A stretch of 64,000 bases of DNA from Heterocephalus glaber (lineage: Eukaryota > Chordata > Mammalia > Rodentia > Bathyergidae). Both the position numbers and the translations under genes were made by a program. Under the pieces are notes generated by a model. The model was not told the origin of the DNA. It searched no databases and saw only the letters and a program-made list of their open reading frames with translations. The stretch spans positions 6,891,014-6,955,013 of the forward strand of contig NW_004624734.1 in assembly GCF_000247695.1 (NCBI RefSeq), written 5' to 3'. How positions within the stretch are numbered: position 1 is the first letter of the stretch; the number at the start of each line of letters is the position of its first letter. This document shows, piece by piece, positions 11,971 through 25,393 of the stretch.

Positions 11971-12612
11971 TCTTATGTTCGTGATAGGGATTGTAGTTGG
12001 TATACTCTCACTGCCAGGTGGCTGATTTGAATTTGATCACCCCCTCCCCACCCTACCTGAATGAACCACAGGTGGTACACGCATGACTGACTGTCCCATC
12101 AGGTCACTTGTACCACTGGGGAGGCGGGGATGGGGGTGGGGGGTCCAAGGCGTGTCTTTGATTACAATAACGCAAAGAAAAGCATTGATTTAGCAGACCA
12201 GATGCCCTGTATTACAATTCCTTAGGGAAAAAAATAAAATGGTATAAAAAATATTAATATTGCTAATTTGTGGTACAGTTGTAAATATGTATTATACACA
12301 CAAGCAACAGGATACTTTTAAGATTTCTGTGTTAAAATTGAGAATTACTGATGCATTATTCATGAATATAAATTTCTTTTAATTTAAATGATTATTGTAA
12401 TAATTTTTAATTAGCATGAATAGTATTAATTATTTCTATTTGGGTAGTAATTCAAATTCAAGCAACTAACTAGATTTGGCCCATTTATACTTTTTATTAA
12501 TTTTATTAGTAAAAGACTTAATGGTTAGATCCGTTTATATCACCAGTAGTATAAGCCACTGAATTGGACAGTCATGTACTACCAGCAGTTCAAGCCAGCA
12601 GGAACATGTTAA
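11971..12612 (-). mobile_element. Longer copy of the TTAACATGTTC DNA element
   Basis: Read on the minus strand, it starts TTAACATGTTCCTGCTGG. It then shares the series GATTGG/CAATTC, GGCTTATAC.ACTGGTG, CTTTTA..TAATAAAA and AAAAAG with the copy at 700-929. Its far end shares CCTGATG.GACAG, TGTACCACCT and GGCAGTGA with the same copy. The central part, about 12190-12470, is absent from the short copy, so the short copy looks like an internal-deletion derivative. The distal terminal repeat is decayed (TCTTATGTTC). No transposase frame is visible. Confidence 0.5.
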
Positions 12613-13084
12613 AACTTGTATTTTGCGCCTCAAATGGTGGCCAGATGCTCTGAGTGTCCAAATTATCCCAAGCAGAACTTTAACCATTCAAATTTTCCAT
12701 TTATTTTTAAATTAGGGGTTTTTTTGGGAGAGGGGGTTGAGAGTCTCACCATATACTTCAGGCTGGCCTTGAACTCACGGCACTCCTCCTGCCTCAGCCT
12801 CCCAAGTGCTGAGATTGTGAAACTATGATCAGCTAAATTTTCTATTTAACATTAATTATATAAAGTCATAGGCCTTGGAAATGCAGCTTAGTGGTAGAGT
12901 ACATGCGTAGCATGAACCAAGCCCTGGGTTTGATCCCAACACCAGAAAAAAAAAAAAGAATTTAAACAGTAACAAAAACAATTTAAGGAGCTGGGTGAGA
13001 TAGTGCATACCTATAATCTCAGCTACCAAGGAGGCTGAGGCAAGAAGGTATCAAGATCAAGCCTAGGCCTGGGGTGGGTCCTTT

Positions 13085-13169
13085 TTTTTTTTTTTTCCTT
13101 AAATTCTTTTATTGGTACATTTTAGATATACAATACATTTACATTTATCATTGGGTGCTTGTACCTGTA
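13085..13169 (-). mobile_element. Very short L1 3'-end insertion with perfect TSD
   Basis: TGGGGTGGGTCCTTT occurs at 13070-13084 and 13170-13184 and brackets about 85 bp. The insert starts with a T-run (the reversed A-tail) and matches the 3' end of the L1 at 62357 onward (TTTTATTGGTACATTTTAG). It is a severely 5'-truncated L1 copy. Confidence 0.9.
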
Positions 13170-13272
13170 TGGGGTGGGTCCTTTCTGTTGCTGTTCTGTT
13201 TCCAGTAAGACAAATCTACACACTTCAGATTAGGCAGTTTGGAATATAAGCATGAGAATAAGAATTGTTACA

Positions 13273-13346
13273 GGGCCAGGGATGTAGCTCAGTGGCACCG
13301 TGCCTGCCTAGCAAGCGCAAGGTTCTGAATGTGATCCCCTGTACAA
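13273..13346 (+). mobile_element. ID SINE
   Basis: GGGCCAGGGATGTAGCTCAG followed by a decayed B box (ATGTGATCCCCTGTAC). Confidence 0.8.
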
Positions 13347-13731
13347 GGGGTGTGTTTGTGTCTGTTATACACACACACTGACAATCTCCTAGAACCACAT
13401 ACCAGAGAGCTGCCTATACCAGGAATGCAAAGCTCCTCTGCTCATTCCCAAACACAGCAGACCTCTGCCCTATCACTTTCTAGAAACATTCTGACCAGTA
13501 TTTAATCTTCTTCAGGTATTACTCTACCCTTTGTTTTGAGACAGGGTCTTGCTATGCAGTTCAGGCTGGCCTTTACTCACTTTGTACCCAGGCTGGCCTC
13601 CAACTTGCGGCAATCCTTCTGGCTCAGGCGTGCATACCACGCCGGCTTATTCTACTCTAAAAAAGTAGACTCCAGAGGCTGAGGCAGGAGGACAGCCCCG
13701 AGTTCGAGGCCAGCCTAGAATATTCAGTGAG

Positions 13732-13820
13732 GGGCCGGGAATTTAGCTCAGTGGTTCCGCTGCCTGCCTCACAAGCGTAAGTTCCTGAGTTTGATCCCCG
13801 GTACCAAAAAAAAAAAAAAA
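13732..13820 (+). mobile_element. ID SINE
   Basis: GGGGCCGGGAATTTAGCTCA through GATCCCCGGTACC and a 15-A tail. It sits directly after a B1 piece (about 13670-13730). Confidence 0.9.
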
Positions 13821-14610
13821 GGATACTGTTTGAGTAGTTAAAAACTAATGTTCATCTAGCCAATTCTCTACTGGTATTTTCATAAGAACTAATTTTATTA
13901 CCCTTATTTCTTGCTGTTTTATATCTCTATCCCTATTCTCCTTTTACCTACCTCTGACGTGAATATTCTGCTGTTTTTAATATATGACTAAAGCACTCTT
14001 TTAAACACTTTGATCATTTCTGGGTCAGAATATGATATTAATATACCTACACATAAGAATCTTGTTCCTTTTCAAAATCACAAGATAGCCAAAGACAGAC
14101 AGACAGACAGACACACGTCTTTTTTTTTTTTTTTTAGGTTCAGAGCATGAAACCAAGTGTATTTTCAGAACCTTTTCCTCCTCAGAAAATGGGAAATATT
14201 TTCATCAAAGCCATGTTTACACAGCACTACGTCCATCTTTGAAAATAACATTTCTGAACCCATGATTGCCTACTTTCTGGTTGTAGTAGTTCACTATGCA
14301 CACTACCACCAAGCCTATCTTCCTAAAACATAGCTTCCTAGAAGCTGTAACTGTTGGTAATAGCATTCAAGTCTTCCTTACAAAGTCTGATCTCAAAGTC
14401 AAGAAAAGAGAAAGCAGGGTGGTGGCCCATGCTTGTAATCCTAGCTCTTGGAGACTGAGGCAGTATTACAAGTTCAAGCCCGGTCTGGGCAATTTAGCAA
14501 GACCTTGTCTCAAAATAGAAAGTAAAAAAAGGTTTGAGACATAGCTCAGCCCTCCATGCATCCACCCCAAATACCAACAAATAAATAAGGCAATAACCAT
14601 CAAACTTTGC

Positions 14611-14752
14611 AGGGAATGGTGGGGCATGCCTGTAATCCTAGCACTTGGGAGGCTAAAACAGGAGGATCACCGTGAGTTTGAGGCCAGTCTGAGCTATATA
14701 GTTAGTTCAAGGCCAGCCTGAACTACATAGGGATACCCTGTCTCAAAAAAAC
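14611..14752 (+). mobile_element. B1 SINE with duplicated right part
   Basis: CAGGGAATGGTGGGGCATGC at the start, then GTTAGTTCAAGGCCAGCCTG as the extra right unit, and CTGTCTCAAAAAA at the end. Confidence 0.85.
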
Positions 14753-15844
14753 AATAAAAAAGCAAAATTTTATTACACATTTATCAACTTTATGTCTAGC
14801 AACCAATCTCACAAAATTACAGTACTAGGACATACCAGGTGTGATGGCATATGCCTATAATCCTAGAGATTGAAGCAAGAGGATTCTAAATTCAGGCCAG
14901 CCTGGGCTAATACCTAAGGAGACCAGAAGACAGAAAAAGCTGAGTTTGGTGGCACAGGTCTGTAATCCCAACATTCTGGTAAGCTGAGGCAGAGAAAGAC
15001 CCCAAGTTTGTGCCAGCCCAGGCAATTTGAGGAAATCCTGTTTCAAAAATAAGTAAGTATGGCAGCCGGACATGTAGCTCAGAGCAAAGGCCCTGGTTCA
15101 AATCCCAGTAACTACTAAAAAAAAAAAACAAAAAAACACCAAATCTAGGATAAAAGACTCCAAGTAAAAGAAAGACTTAAAGGTTGGGCCAGCCTCTTTA
15201 ATCCGTAAATGTACAACTTTTAAAACATAAAATACTACAGGGAACCAGGATGGCGGCACACAGCTTGCAAGGCTGAGGCTGGAGGATCACCATGAGTCCG
15301 AGGCCAGCCTGAACTACATGAGACCATCTTTAAAAAAAAAAAAAATTAAAAATCCCAATTTTCAGCCACTCCTGGAGTAGGGATGAGGGGATTAGGAAGG
15401 CAAACTATGGGACCCAATTCCCATACAATAAGCTTGAAACAGCAACGTGTATATTTCAGGGCAGCTCCTAAAAGGTGGGGCCATCCAGCTTTGGTATCAT
15501 TCATTTGTAAATTCTTTCTCTCGACCCCACAGTTCTGAAATTTGAGCCTTCTCATAGGAATAACACAAAAAGGTACTTCAGGCTTGTTGCAGGCGCTCAC
15601 AGGCAATGCAGTGAAACAAACTGGAAACCACAAAAATACTCATCAATATAAGACTAATTACAGTACGCTTATAAAGAACACTATGCCATATGAACAGAGT
15701 AAGGTAGTACATGTAGAAGCATGAAAAAATGCCCAGGATATATCAGTAAAAAGAACCTATAGAAGACAAATATGATTATAGTTAGCAGTTCCTGAATTTC
15801 AACATATACTAGGGTGGTGTGACACTTTATTCTCAATTATTCAA

Positions 15845-15960
15845 ACTCCAGTATTAAATGTCTCCATTTTACAGATGAAGAAACAGAGAAAAGCATGACT
15901 ATGGATCCAGAGGTCTGACTCCAGAACCTACAATCATAAGCACTACATTGAGGTGCCTCT
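15845..15960 (+). mobile_element. MIR-like ancient SINE
   Basis: CCATTTTACAGATGAAGAAA is the conserved MIR core, followed by GGTCTGACTCCAGAACC. It is old and diverged. Confidence 0.6.
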
Positions 15961-17228
15961 GTACATCTTTCACAACACCTACCCTTTTTTTTTTAAGAAC
16001 AGGGTCTCGCTACATAGTTCAGGTTGGTCTTGGATTCTCTGTACCCCACCCTTCTATGTGCATGCACCACCAGGTCCAACAAGCCTTCTATTTTCTTAAA
16101 AAGCTAGTCACATAAAAACACCAAGTAGAACCGAGACGGGTGAATTTCACGTTACATTTTATAAACATTTTAAAAAATGTTTTGTTCTGTGTTTGTATGT
16201 TTTCAGAGGGTCTGTCTGTGTAGCTCAGGCTGGCCTGGCTGTCAAGATCCCTCTGCCTAGCCTGGGATTACAGGTGTCACCACCATGCCCAGCTCTAATT
16301 TGTGAAACTTTTTTAAAGATAAATATTAATGATCATACAAAGGTTAAAAAGTCATCTAGTCGTATTATGCACTTTAAATTCAAATAAGAGCAAGAAGGCT
16401 AAAATCATTCCCTGGCAGCCAGGGACAACAAACAATTTCTCAGTTTAAAACTCAGGGCCTAGAGAATACGACTCAGCTGTAGAGTACCAGCCTAGAACAC
16501 ATAAGGCCTTGGGATGGTCCCCAGCACCATAAAACAGAAAGAAAACCTCAATTTAGGCTAATAAAAACACACAAGAGCTGGGCATGGTGGCATAGGCCTA
16601 AATCTCTACTACATAGCCAGGCCAGTCTGAATGACCAGAGGGACAAGAGAGGGCAAATGGGGGAGAGGCTGGGAAAGAAGGGAATGAGGGAGGCAAAGAA
16701 ATAGCATTATTTTAAAGAGGTGAAATAAACTAAGAATTTTAATGGAATTTTTCAGTACAGCCTTCTTTGATAATAAACAGTAAAAACAAGCCAAGCTTGG
16801 TGGCACATGTCTGTAATTCCACCACTGAGGGAGGCTGAAGCAGGAGAGTACAAACTAGACACCTGGGCAGCTTAGGTCTTTTTAAAAAAAGGCTGAGGCT
16901 GCAGCTGGTAGAGCACCTCTAGGTTTGACCCCCAGCACCATTTTAGATAAAAGAAATAGTAAACACTGCTGGGCATCTTGGTACACATCTGTCATCCCAG
17001 CTACCCAGGAGGCTGAGGCAGGTTCTAGGCCAGTCTGGTAAATTCAGGAAGATATAGAGAAATGAAGGAAAGTGAGGGAGGGGGAAGAAGAGAGAAAGAA
17101 GGAATGAATTAATTCCACCCTGGTATGGTGACGAATGCCTGTAATCCCAACATGCCTGTGAGGCTGGAACAAGTTCCAGCCCACCCTGGGTAACTTAACG
17201 ATTTTAGGGAGACCCTGTGTTAAAAAAA

Positions 17229-17319
17229 GGGGAAGGGGGTTAGCTCAGTGGCACCGCAAGCTTGCCTCACAAGCACAAGGTCTTGAGTTTGATCCTTGGT
17301 ACTGAGAAAAAAAAAAAAG
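17229..17319 (+). mobile_element. ID SINE
   Basis: GGGGTTAGCTCAGTGGCACC (A box) and GAGTTTGATCCTTGGTAC (B box), then an A-tail. Confidence 0.8.
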
Positions 17320-18822
17320 GGAGGGGAGTTTCTGGAGACCTAACTTAGTGCAAAGGTCCTGGGTTCCATCCCCAGTACCACAAAGAAGAAAAATCCCAGA
17401 GCTCAGCATGCACACCTGTAGTCCCAGTTATTCGGTTATTTGGGAGGCGGGGATGGGAAGATCACTTGAGCAACATAGTAGGAGCTCATCTTGAAAGGGG
17501 AAAGAGAGAAAGGGGAAAGGGGAAAGGAGAATAAGGAATGGGTAAAGGGAGAAAAGGGGAAGGGAGAGAAATAAAAAAACAGTAAATCCAAAGCAAATCT
17601 TATTTACTGCTCCAGGAAACTGCTCATCCATCCAACTTTCCTAAAAGCACCTTTTAGCTTATTGTGAAAAAAGTATTCATTTGGCTAAATATGTATGAAA
17701 GACAATGCTAACATCAGAAATATGTGTAAGATGTTTAAGATAGTCTGTTCTCCATGACAATCTCAAATTTAAGTCTGGAATTTGGATCCTTAAATATAAC
17801 TACAAACCTAAAGCTTTAAAAAAATAAACAGAATCATTACTATGTATAGGGGAAAGTTAGCAGGTGACCAACACACAAAGGACAATGTTATCTCCATGGT
17901 GTTTTTTCCAAATAATTAATAGTATTCTGCATCCCGATTTATACAAAGCTCTGACTATGAATCTCTTTCCTCTTCATACCACACATGTGAACAAGTTGTG
18001 GCCCACACTATTTCAACAAGATCAACTGCCTAAGAATACCTAATATCCAATAGAAAATACATTTCTATAAGGTTAGAATTGAAAGTTTGACTATAAATAT
18101 CCTTTGTAAGCAATCAAGAAATTTAAAATAACTTATTTAACAATTCCAAGTATATTTGCTGTTCAACCTTGAACGAATCATGCCCATTCAGGTTAAGTAG
18201 GAAAAAAGGACTCTGACAAAAAAGGGACAACTGATTATGCTAAAGTATCTCAATATGCACTAAATAAAATCATAGCAGAAACATAATACAGTATTTCACA
18301 AGGAGTATGGTGTTTGATAGCTTACAGGCAAGCAAATAACCAAGGTAATTTGTTTGCTAAGAAATTATTCTAAGAATGACTAATTGACCAGCCACCACAT
18401 GTTGGGTGTTAAGTGGTACTAAGTATATTCAGAAAACAGCTGTATTTCTTAAATATGTATTCCAGGGAACCACTCAGACAATACCCAGCAAGCAGCAACA
18501 GAGGCTCAATAAAGATGATGTAATAGTTTATACTCAAAGGGAATAAAGTATGAGGAAGCACAAATCTAAACTGTAAACTCAAGGTTGTTTGTAGAAGGGA
18601 AAGGGTACCTGTCATTCAATTACTGCAATGGCCAGGTTAATTTTCTTCCTTTCCTAAAGGGTATCCATAACTGTTCAGTTGCCTGACTGGCTGAAAGGGG
18701 GAAAAACATCCAAACTGTAGCACTCCTACATCAACTTGTCAAGTACTACTTAAATAATTCTGGAAATACTTTTTTAAAATATTAAAATGTATCAGAAAAG
18801 AATAGTCAAAAAGTATTACAGA

Positions 18823-18917
18823 GGGCCAGGGATTTAGCTCAGTGGTTTCACCGCCTGCTGTGCAGGTGCAAGGATCTGAGTTCAATCCCCGGTACCAAAA
18901 AAAAAAAAAAAAAAAGT
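18823..18917 (+). mobile_element. ID SINE
   Basis: GGGCCAGGGATTTAGCTCAG with CAATCCCCGGTACC and a long A-tail. AAAAGTATTACA on the left and AAAAGTACTACA on the right form a nearly exact target duplication. Confidence 0.9.
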
Positions 18918-19033
18918 ACTACAATATAGTATTACATACATTAACTCCAGGAATGATCCCCCCACCCTGTACCAGAGACAGAGTTGTATATATGTCCAGC
19001 CTTTTTTTTTTTTCCACCCTATTTTGTTTTGTT

Positions 19034-19160
19034 TGAGACAGGGTCTTGCTATGTAGTTCCAGCTGCCCTCAAACTCACTCTGTGGTATAGGCTGGCCTCG
19101 AATTTGCGGCAATCCTCCTGCCTCAGCCTGGGATTATAGGCATGTGCCACCATGCCTGGC
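19034..19160 (-). mobile_element. B1 SINE
   Basis: Reverse-oriented: GAGACAGGGTCTTGCTATGT through GCCACCATGCCTGGC. A second, partial reverse B1 follows to about 19245. Confidence 0.85.
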
Positions 19161-20388
19161 TTTTTATTTTGAGACAGAGTCTAAACTGCTAAATTGTCCA
19201 GCCTCCCGGAGTGCTGGGATTACAGTCATGCACTACCTCACCTAGGAAAAAGAAATGTTTTTCACAATCAAAATAATTGTTTTCTGGAGGGATGGGTGCT
19301 GGTGATCAAACCGAGGGCCTGATCCACATTAGGCAAGCTCTCTACCATTGAGCTACACCTCTAGACGTTTTTATGTTTTAGGGTCTTGGCTAAATTAGGC
19401 AGGCTGACCTTGGAACTTGTGATCCTCCTTACACAGCCTCCAGAGAAGCTAGTATTACCTATGTCCACCATTATGCCGGGCAACACTATTTTTAACCCAA
19501 AAACTCACAAGATACAAAAGTTGGTTTTTGGATGAAATATAGACAAAAATACAAATTTCAAATCCATCTGTGACAGAAAAGGTATTTAACAAATCTACCT
19601 TTTTTTTTCTTTCCCAAATCCTTGTATTTTCACAAATGAGATTATAACGCAGGCCTACAACCCAAAATCTGTAAATGGCCTTAAATATCAACACAGAATC
19701 ACTAAAAATACCTACTAAAAGCCAGGTGCTGTAGAACACACCTGTAGTCCCAGCTGCTCAAAAGGTGAAGGAAGGAGGATCCTTGAGCCCAAGAGTTCAG
19801 AGCCAGGCTGGACATCATAATAGTACCCTACCTTGGGGGGAGGGGTGAAAGGGGAGCGGAGAAGACAGAGAGTCAGCACAGCAGCTCATGCCTGTAATAC
19901 CAGCTACTGGGGAAGCTGAGGCGGAAAGATAGCAAATTCAAGGCCAGCCTGGGCAACTCAGGAAGTCCTTATCTCAAATTTAAAAAGGGCTGGGGATATA
20001 GTACAGTGACAGAGCACATGTATGTATGAAGCCCTCTAAGAGGGTAGAGGGGAAAGAGAATATCTAACATTTTAGGTTCTAAGACATATAGTATGGTACC
20101 ATGTATACTACAAGTATAATACAGTATGTTACCAGTAAGTAATTTGAAATTTAAACATCCTACACACAAAAACTTCAGTTTGAGCTGGATCTGGTGCCAC
20201 ATGTCTGTAATTCCAGCACTCACGGAGGCGGAAGGAAAGAATTACATGTTTGAACCCAGCCTGCACAACTTAGTGACACAGGGAGACCTCATCTCAAAAT
20301 AAAATACAAAAAGGGGTGGGGATGTATAGCTCAGCGTGAAGGACCTGGGCTCAATACAGAAGACAGGGGAGAAAAAAAAAGACAAAAG

Positions 20389-20527
20389 AGGCAGGCATGG
20401 TAGCACATGCCTATAATCCTAGCAGTTGAGAGGCTGAAGCAGGAAGATTTCTGCAAATCCGAGGCCTGCCTGAGCTAAAGAGTTCAAAACCAGCCTGAAT
20501 TAAGCAGCAAGATCCTGTCTCAAAAAA
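20389..20527 (+). mobile_element. B1 SINE with duplicated right part
   Basis: GGCAGGCATGGTAGCACATG, then AGAGTTCAAAACCAGCCTGA as the extra unit, ending CTGTCTCAAAAA. Confidence 0.85.
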
Positions 20528-22240
20528 ACAGCTTGAAAATGAACTAGGGTGCGGGGGCAGAAGTCTCACTATGTTGCCCATGCTGATCTTGAACTTGTGG
20601 ACTGAGGCAATCCTCTAGCTTCAGCCACATAAGTGCTGAGATTATAGGCATATAACAAGGTACTCAAGGAAAATTAACTCTTAAGTCACATATAAACAGA
20701 TTCCATCTGAACTAATCAACATGGTTCCCAATAGGGTCCACAGGAGGTGGGATAAAGTACACAGTAAGTGAAACATGAAATTCAGAGCTAATTTAAGCAC
20801 CAATGTACAACATAACCCCTTTAAAGCCTTGCCCAACGGGCTACTTGGAACTTCAAATTAACCAGCTCGAAGGAAGACCTCCAATATCTCCTGCAACGTA
20901 ACCCATAAGCTCAGACCGTGCAATTATTTAAAAGCTGCCAGGCAGAATACTGAATATACAGAATAAGACACAAGAAATGAGAAATAGCTGAGAATTTAAA
21001 TGGCCTCATTTTGTCAGAAAGCAGTTTTTATAAACCCGCCTAAATGCAAATGAAGATAAGATCTAAGTGTAAGGTTAACTTAAAGCTGACTTAGTTACCT
21101 AACAAGAACAGAATGCTCTAAGTCAAAACATTGTAAGTTATCAAGCTGGGGGTTGGGGGGCAGAGATCAGGGAATAAGAATTAAATAGGTCATAAATTTA
21201 CTCAATTCCACTATCTCCCCTCAAGTTCTGTATCAAAAATTCATGCATGAACAGCCAGCCAAGTATGGTGGTACCAGCACTTTTCAACCTGAGGCAGGAG
21301 GATTGCAAGTTCAAGCCCAGGCAGGGAAACTTAATGACACAGTGAGACCTTGTCTCAAAATTAAAAAAAAAAAAAAAAAAAGGTGAGGATGTAGTGTAAA
21401 GGTTCTGAGTTCAACCTTCAGTGCTTAAGGGAAGGAAAAAAAAGTATGAACTGAAATCATGCTTAAGATAAAACACTGCATTCCAAAACCATAGCCAATA
21501 TTTACGTGGCTGCCTGCAATTCACTATAAAATCTCCAAATCAAAAAATAAAATAAAATAAAATCTCCAAATCTTAAAATCTGAGCTGAGTCAAATTCTCC
21601 AAGTTGTGGAATCAGCCTAGGTGCAATCAACAAATGAATGGATAAAGTGTGGCATATATGTGCAATGGATTAGTCAGAACAAAATTGTTTTTGCAGAAAA
21701 ATGAATGAAACTAGAGATCATAATGTTAAGTGAAATAAACCAGACTCATTAAGACAAGTATCAGCCCAGAGTGGTGGCTTGTGCCTGTAATCCTAGGCAA
21801 GCTGAGGCAGAAGGATCTGCGAGTTCTAGGCCAGCCTGAGTTACAAAGCAAGACCCTGTCTCAAAAATAAATAAATGGATCCTAATGACAACTCCTCTCC
21901 CCTCAAACATCCACAGGTCTCACTGTGAGAAACACTGCTACTCAGCATTCCTATCAACCAGGAGATTCCAGTTCCACCTTTTATGACTAACAAAATTAGC
22001 ACTCATAAGTGTTTGGGAGGAAAGCTACTGTCTCCTCTAAGGCTTCTGAAATATCTCTTCCACTAACTTCAACAAGATTCTCTGAACATGGCATGAATGC
22101 TAGGTCACTGATAATGGTTATTCTCTTCATGTCTTTTTAAGTGTGACAGCCAGAACTGAGTTGAAACAAATGATCTGAACAGCAGAGCAGGGCAGGAATA
22201 CAATGTAGTTTCCATAAAGGCATTATACCCTGTCTTAATG

Positions 22241-22437
22241 CAGTGGTTCTCAACCAAAAGATTTTGTGCCATGGGGTACATCTGCCAAAATCTCAAGATG
22301 ATAGGTGAGGCTCCCAGCATCTAGTAAGAACAGGGACAGAGCTAGTGTTAGGCCAGGGATACTATTAAAACACTCCACAATATATGGAACAGCCCCCTGA
22401 AAGCAATTATCTGGCCTAAATGTCAATAGTACTTAAG
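22241..22437 (+). mobile_element. MER5A hAT relic
   Basis: CAGTGGTTCTCAACC opens the element. CAGCATCTAGT, GCCAGGGATACT and TCTGGCCTAAATGTCAATAG follow in MER5A order. It is an ancient non-autonomous Charlie (hAT) element. Confidence 0.75.
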
Positions 22438-23220
22438 CGAAGTACTCTATTAATAGATCCTAAGACTATTAAAACTTCCTTGGACGTTTCATCACCATGG
22501 CTTTTAAAACATATCAGTATTTCCTAAATTACATACATAATTGTATATGAAATTTAGACAAAATATATAGACATTTGTTCACAACGTCTTGCAATGACTT
22601 AATACAACTCTCATACAGGATCCATTACCCAACCTCACTCACCCAAATTTAACATACCAAAACTCAAACTGGAAGTCAAATACAAAATAGCTAGGCAATG
22701 GGCTGGGGCTGTAATTCCGTGGTAAACACCTGCCTATCATGTGCAAGGCTCTGGACTTAATCTATAGCATGTAAATATTAAATAAAAGAAATAGGAAATC
22801 ACAATTCAACAAGTGCATGAAAGAAACAAACTTAACGACAATATGACCCCAGAACATGAAAAAGAAAGCGAGTTCAGCTGTACTGTAGTGGTCAAGCTTG
22901 TGCTTAACATTCTGGAGTCCCTGAGTCCAACCTCCAGTATCCCAGGAAAAAAAAAGTTAAAGAGAGGCAGATTAATGAGGAAGACGACTTATGTTCTTCA
23001 ACAGTCTTTGATCTATTATCTATTCTAAAACAACCATAGTATATTTATGATTAGAAATAGGAGAAAATGAAAAACTGGCCATATACTTCAAATCTCAAGA
23101 AAAACATTGGAAAGGCAGTATCTCTGTCTGAATCTATCTTAACTCTTCTGTTCTACACATTCGAACTAACTCGCAAAAAATTTGAAGCATTTTCTTTATT
23201 GAAAGTTTATCTTTTATCTG

Positions 23221-23280
23221 TGAGCAAGGACCATGCCAATCTTCTCTGAATGAGTCCAACTTTAGTACATGTTTTCGAAA
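23221..23280 (-). pseudogene. U6 snRNA pseudogene fragment
   Basis: On the minus strand, GAAGATTGGCATGGTCC followed by TTGCTC resembles the middle of U6 snRNA (GAAGATTAGCATGGCCCC...). The other side, GTACTAAAGTTGGACTCATT, resembles ACTAAAATTGGAACGATACA. The 3' part has decayed and the 5' end is diverged. There is no sign that it is an active gene. Confidence 0.65.
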
Positions 23281-24106
23281 ATTAAATGGAAATTTACACC
23301 TTCCTCCCTTCAAAAATGGGAAAAAGTTTAACATTTTAATTTGTCCTTTTAGCAAAAAGGACAAAATTTTTATATTTTTTCACTAAAGCCTTTTCTTCTT
23401 TTTCCTTTGTGTTTTTTTTTCTTCCTATTTTTTTGAGACAGGGTCTCACTATTTACTTCGGGGTGGCCTTGAACTCCCCCCAGTCCTCCTGCCTCAGCCT
23501 CTCAGGTGTTGGGATTACAGGAATTCGGCATCACATCTTCCGGGCTCTTTGGTGTTTTGAGACAGGGTCCTCACCATATAGTTCATGCTGGTAAGAACTT
23601 ACAGTGATCCTCTGGCCTCACTCAACCTTCCAAGTGCTGGGATTACAAGCGTGGGATACCTCACCTGGCTAACCTTTTCTTTACGATGTGCATTTCTTGT
23701 CGTTTTTAATACTGATATGATTATAAAAGAAATCCCTTTACAAAAATGGGGCTAAAAAGTCAGTTCAGACAGTCATCACGTGACACTACTGAACCAGGGT
23801 CTCAACAGCCCTAGGCAAATGCTCTACCACTGAGCTATATTCCCAGCCCTGAATGCATAGGTTCATTTGAATTCCTACTGAACTGAAAAAACACCACAAA
23901 AATCTTTGGATTCATCCTCCCAGTACCCCTACCATTCCATGAATAAATGAATCAACCCTGCAGATTTTAAACCTCCCTCTGTATGATAATTAAGCCTGAG
24001 CAATGTTTCCATTACAGAAATAATACACTGACAGGCCTCTAAACAAAATGTCAGGGGCGAGTGAGTGAACCTGGGGCATGAGAAAGGATTAAGTCGTAAA
24101 ATTCTT

Positions 24107-24194
24107 TTTTTTTTTTTTTTGGTACCGGGGATCGAACTCGGGACCTTGCGCTTTCGAGGCAGGTGCCGGAACCACTGAGCTAAATTCCCGGCCC
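24107..24194 (-). mobile_element. ID SINE close to consensus
   Basis: GGTACCGGGGATCGAACTCG and GGAACCACTGAGCTAAATTC are nearly unmutated, making it one of the youngest-looking ID copies. GTAAAATTCTT and GTGAAATTCAT flank it. Confidence 0.95.
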
Positions 24195-25385
24195 GTGAAA
24201 TTCATTTTTAATTATATAAAACTTGGAATACGTCATTAAGGCTCATGTTAAAGTCTCACCTGTAAAGAGACATACATACATACATACAAATGTACAAATG
24301 TCAAATTATTATCAGTCATAAGGCAAGAAAGAAACTTTTTTAAAAGTTAGGCTTTTTAAAAGGTCACTAGATTAGTTGTGTAGAAATCATGACGCTATCC
24401 TGGGTTTAATCAAAACTGTCAATTACATGCTTCCTTTTAGGACTATAAAGATGGAAAAATTCAGTCCTCTTAAGGGGCGCACAGTCTGCAAGAAATGCAG
24501 TCTCACAGTTTAGGCCTCTACACTGCAGAATTTAAACAGACTAAAACCTGTAACCTACTTTTTGATCCCACTCATGAATTCTCAAACTAACATCTCATTC
24601 TTACAGACAGGAAGGAGAGGGAAACTCTTAAAAGTCCTCTTAAGGTAACACACTGTATGATATCGGCCCACTGGGCTCAGCAGGGATAAGTCCACAATCA
24701 GAGAAAAAACACTAGAGACGGAGGGAGGTCGGAGAATGAAACCCAGCCACCCCAAGAAAACCACACAGGGTGGGCAACGCCTAACATTCATTCCCTCTTT
24801 CCGAGGAGGGCACGAAGGGAAGGCTGCGGAAGACTGGGGACGAGGTGGAACGAGGGGGACCCAAAGAACCGGGCTCAACGCTCAAAACTGGGCTCTTCAC
24901 GCCTGCTCAAGCCTATTCGGCAAGGGAAGCGGAAGTGGGGCGACTCCCGCGCACGACAGGAGCATCTTGAAAGCCGGCAGGCAGGACAGAGACGAGCGGA
25001 GGAGACGGAGCTCGGAACCCGGGCCCGGAGGCGGCCGGGCGAGCCCAGCGCGGAGCCCACGAGGAGCTGGGCCTGCTGCCCCGCCGCCCCGCACCGTTCT
25101 GTCTCAGCGCACTTTTGCTTTTGTTTTTGCTTTCCCACTAGGCGCAGGCGGGAGTGGCCGGGCCGGAGGATGCCGCGCTCTTCCGGAAGGAGAAGCCCCC
25201 GGCCCGACGGCAGCCGACCCGGCCAGGAAAGGGTGAAGGACCCGAGCACCAAGCCGGGGCGAACGGGGAGGGCCTCTGTCCCGCCTGCCGCCCCTCAGGG
25301 CGAGCGCCCGGCTCGCGCGCCCCCTCCCCCCTCGACGCCCCCCAAGGCCAGGCTGGCGTGAGAATACAGACCCCGAATCACTTAC

Positions 25386-25393
25386 AACGGCAT
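25386..25393 (-). CDS. PAPOLA: PAPOLA exon 1, coding part (start codon)
   Basis: The minus strand reads ATGCCGTT followed directly by the donor GTAAG. The eight coding bases join exon 2 (TCCAGTTACA...) to give MPFPVTTQGS, the known N-terminus of PAPOLA, so the start codon at 25391-25393 is well supported. The 5' UTR lies at higher coordinates in GC-rich sequence and includes a short run of GCC/GCN triplets near 25438-25460. Phase at the junction is 2, with the Phe codon split TT|T. Confidence 0.93.
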
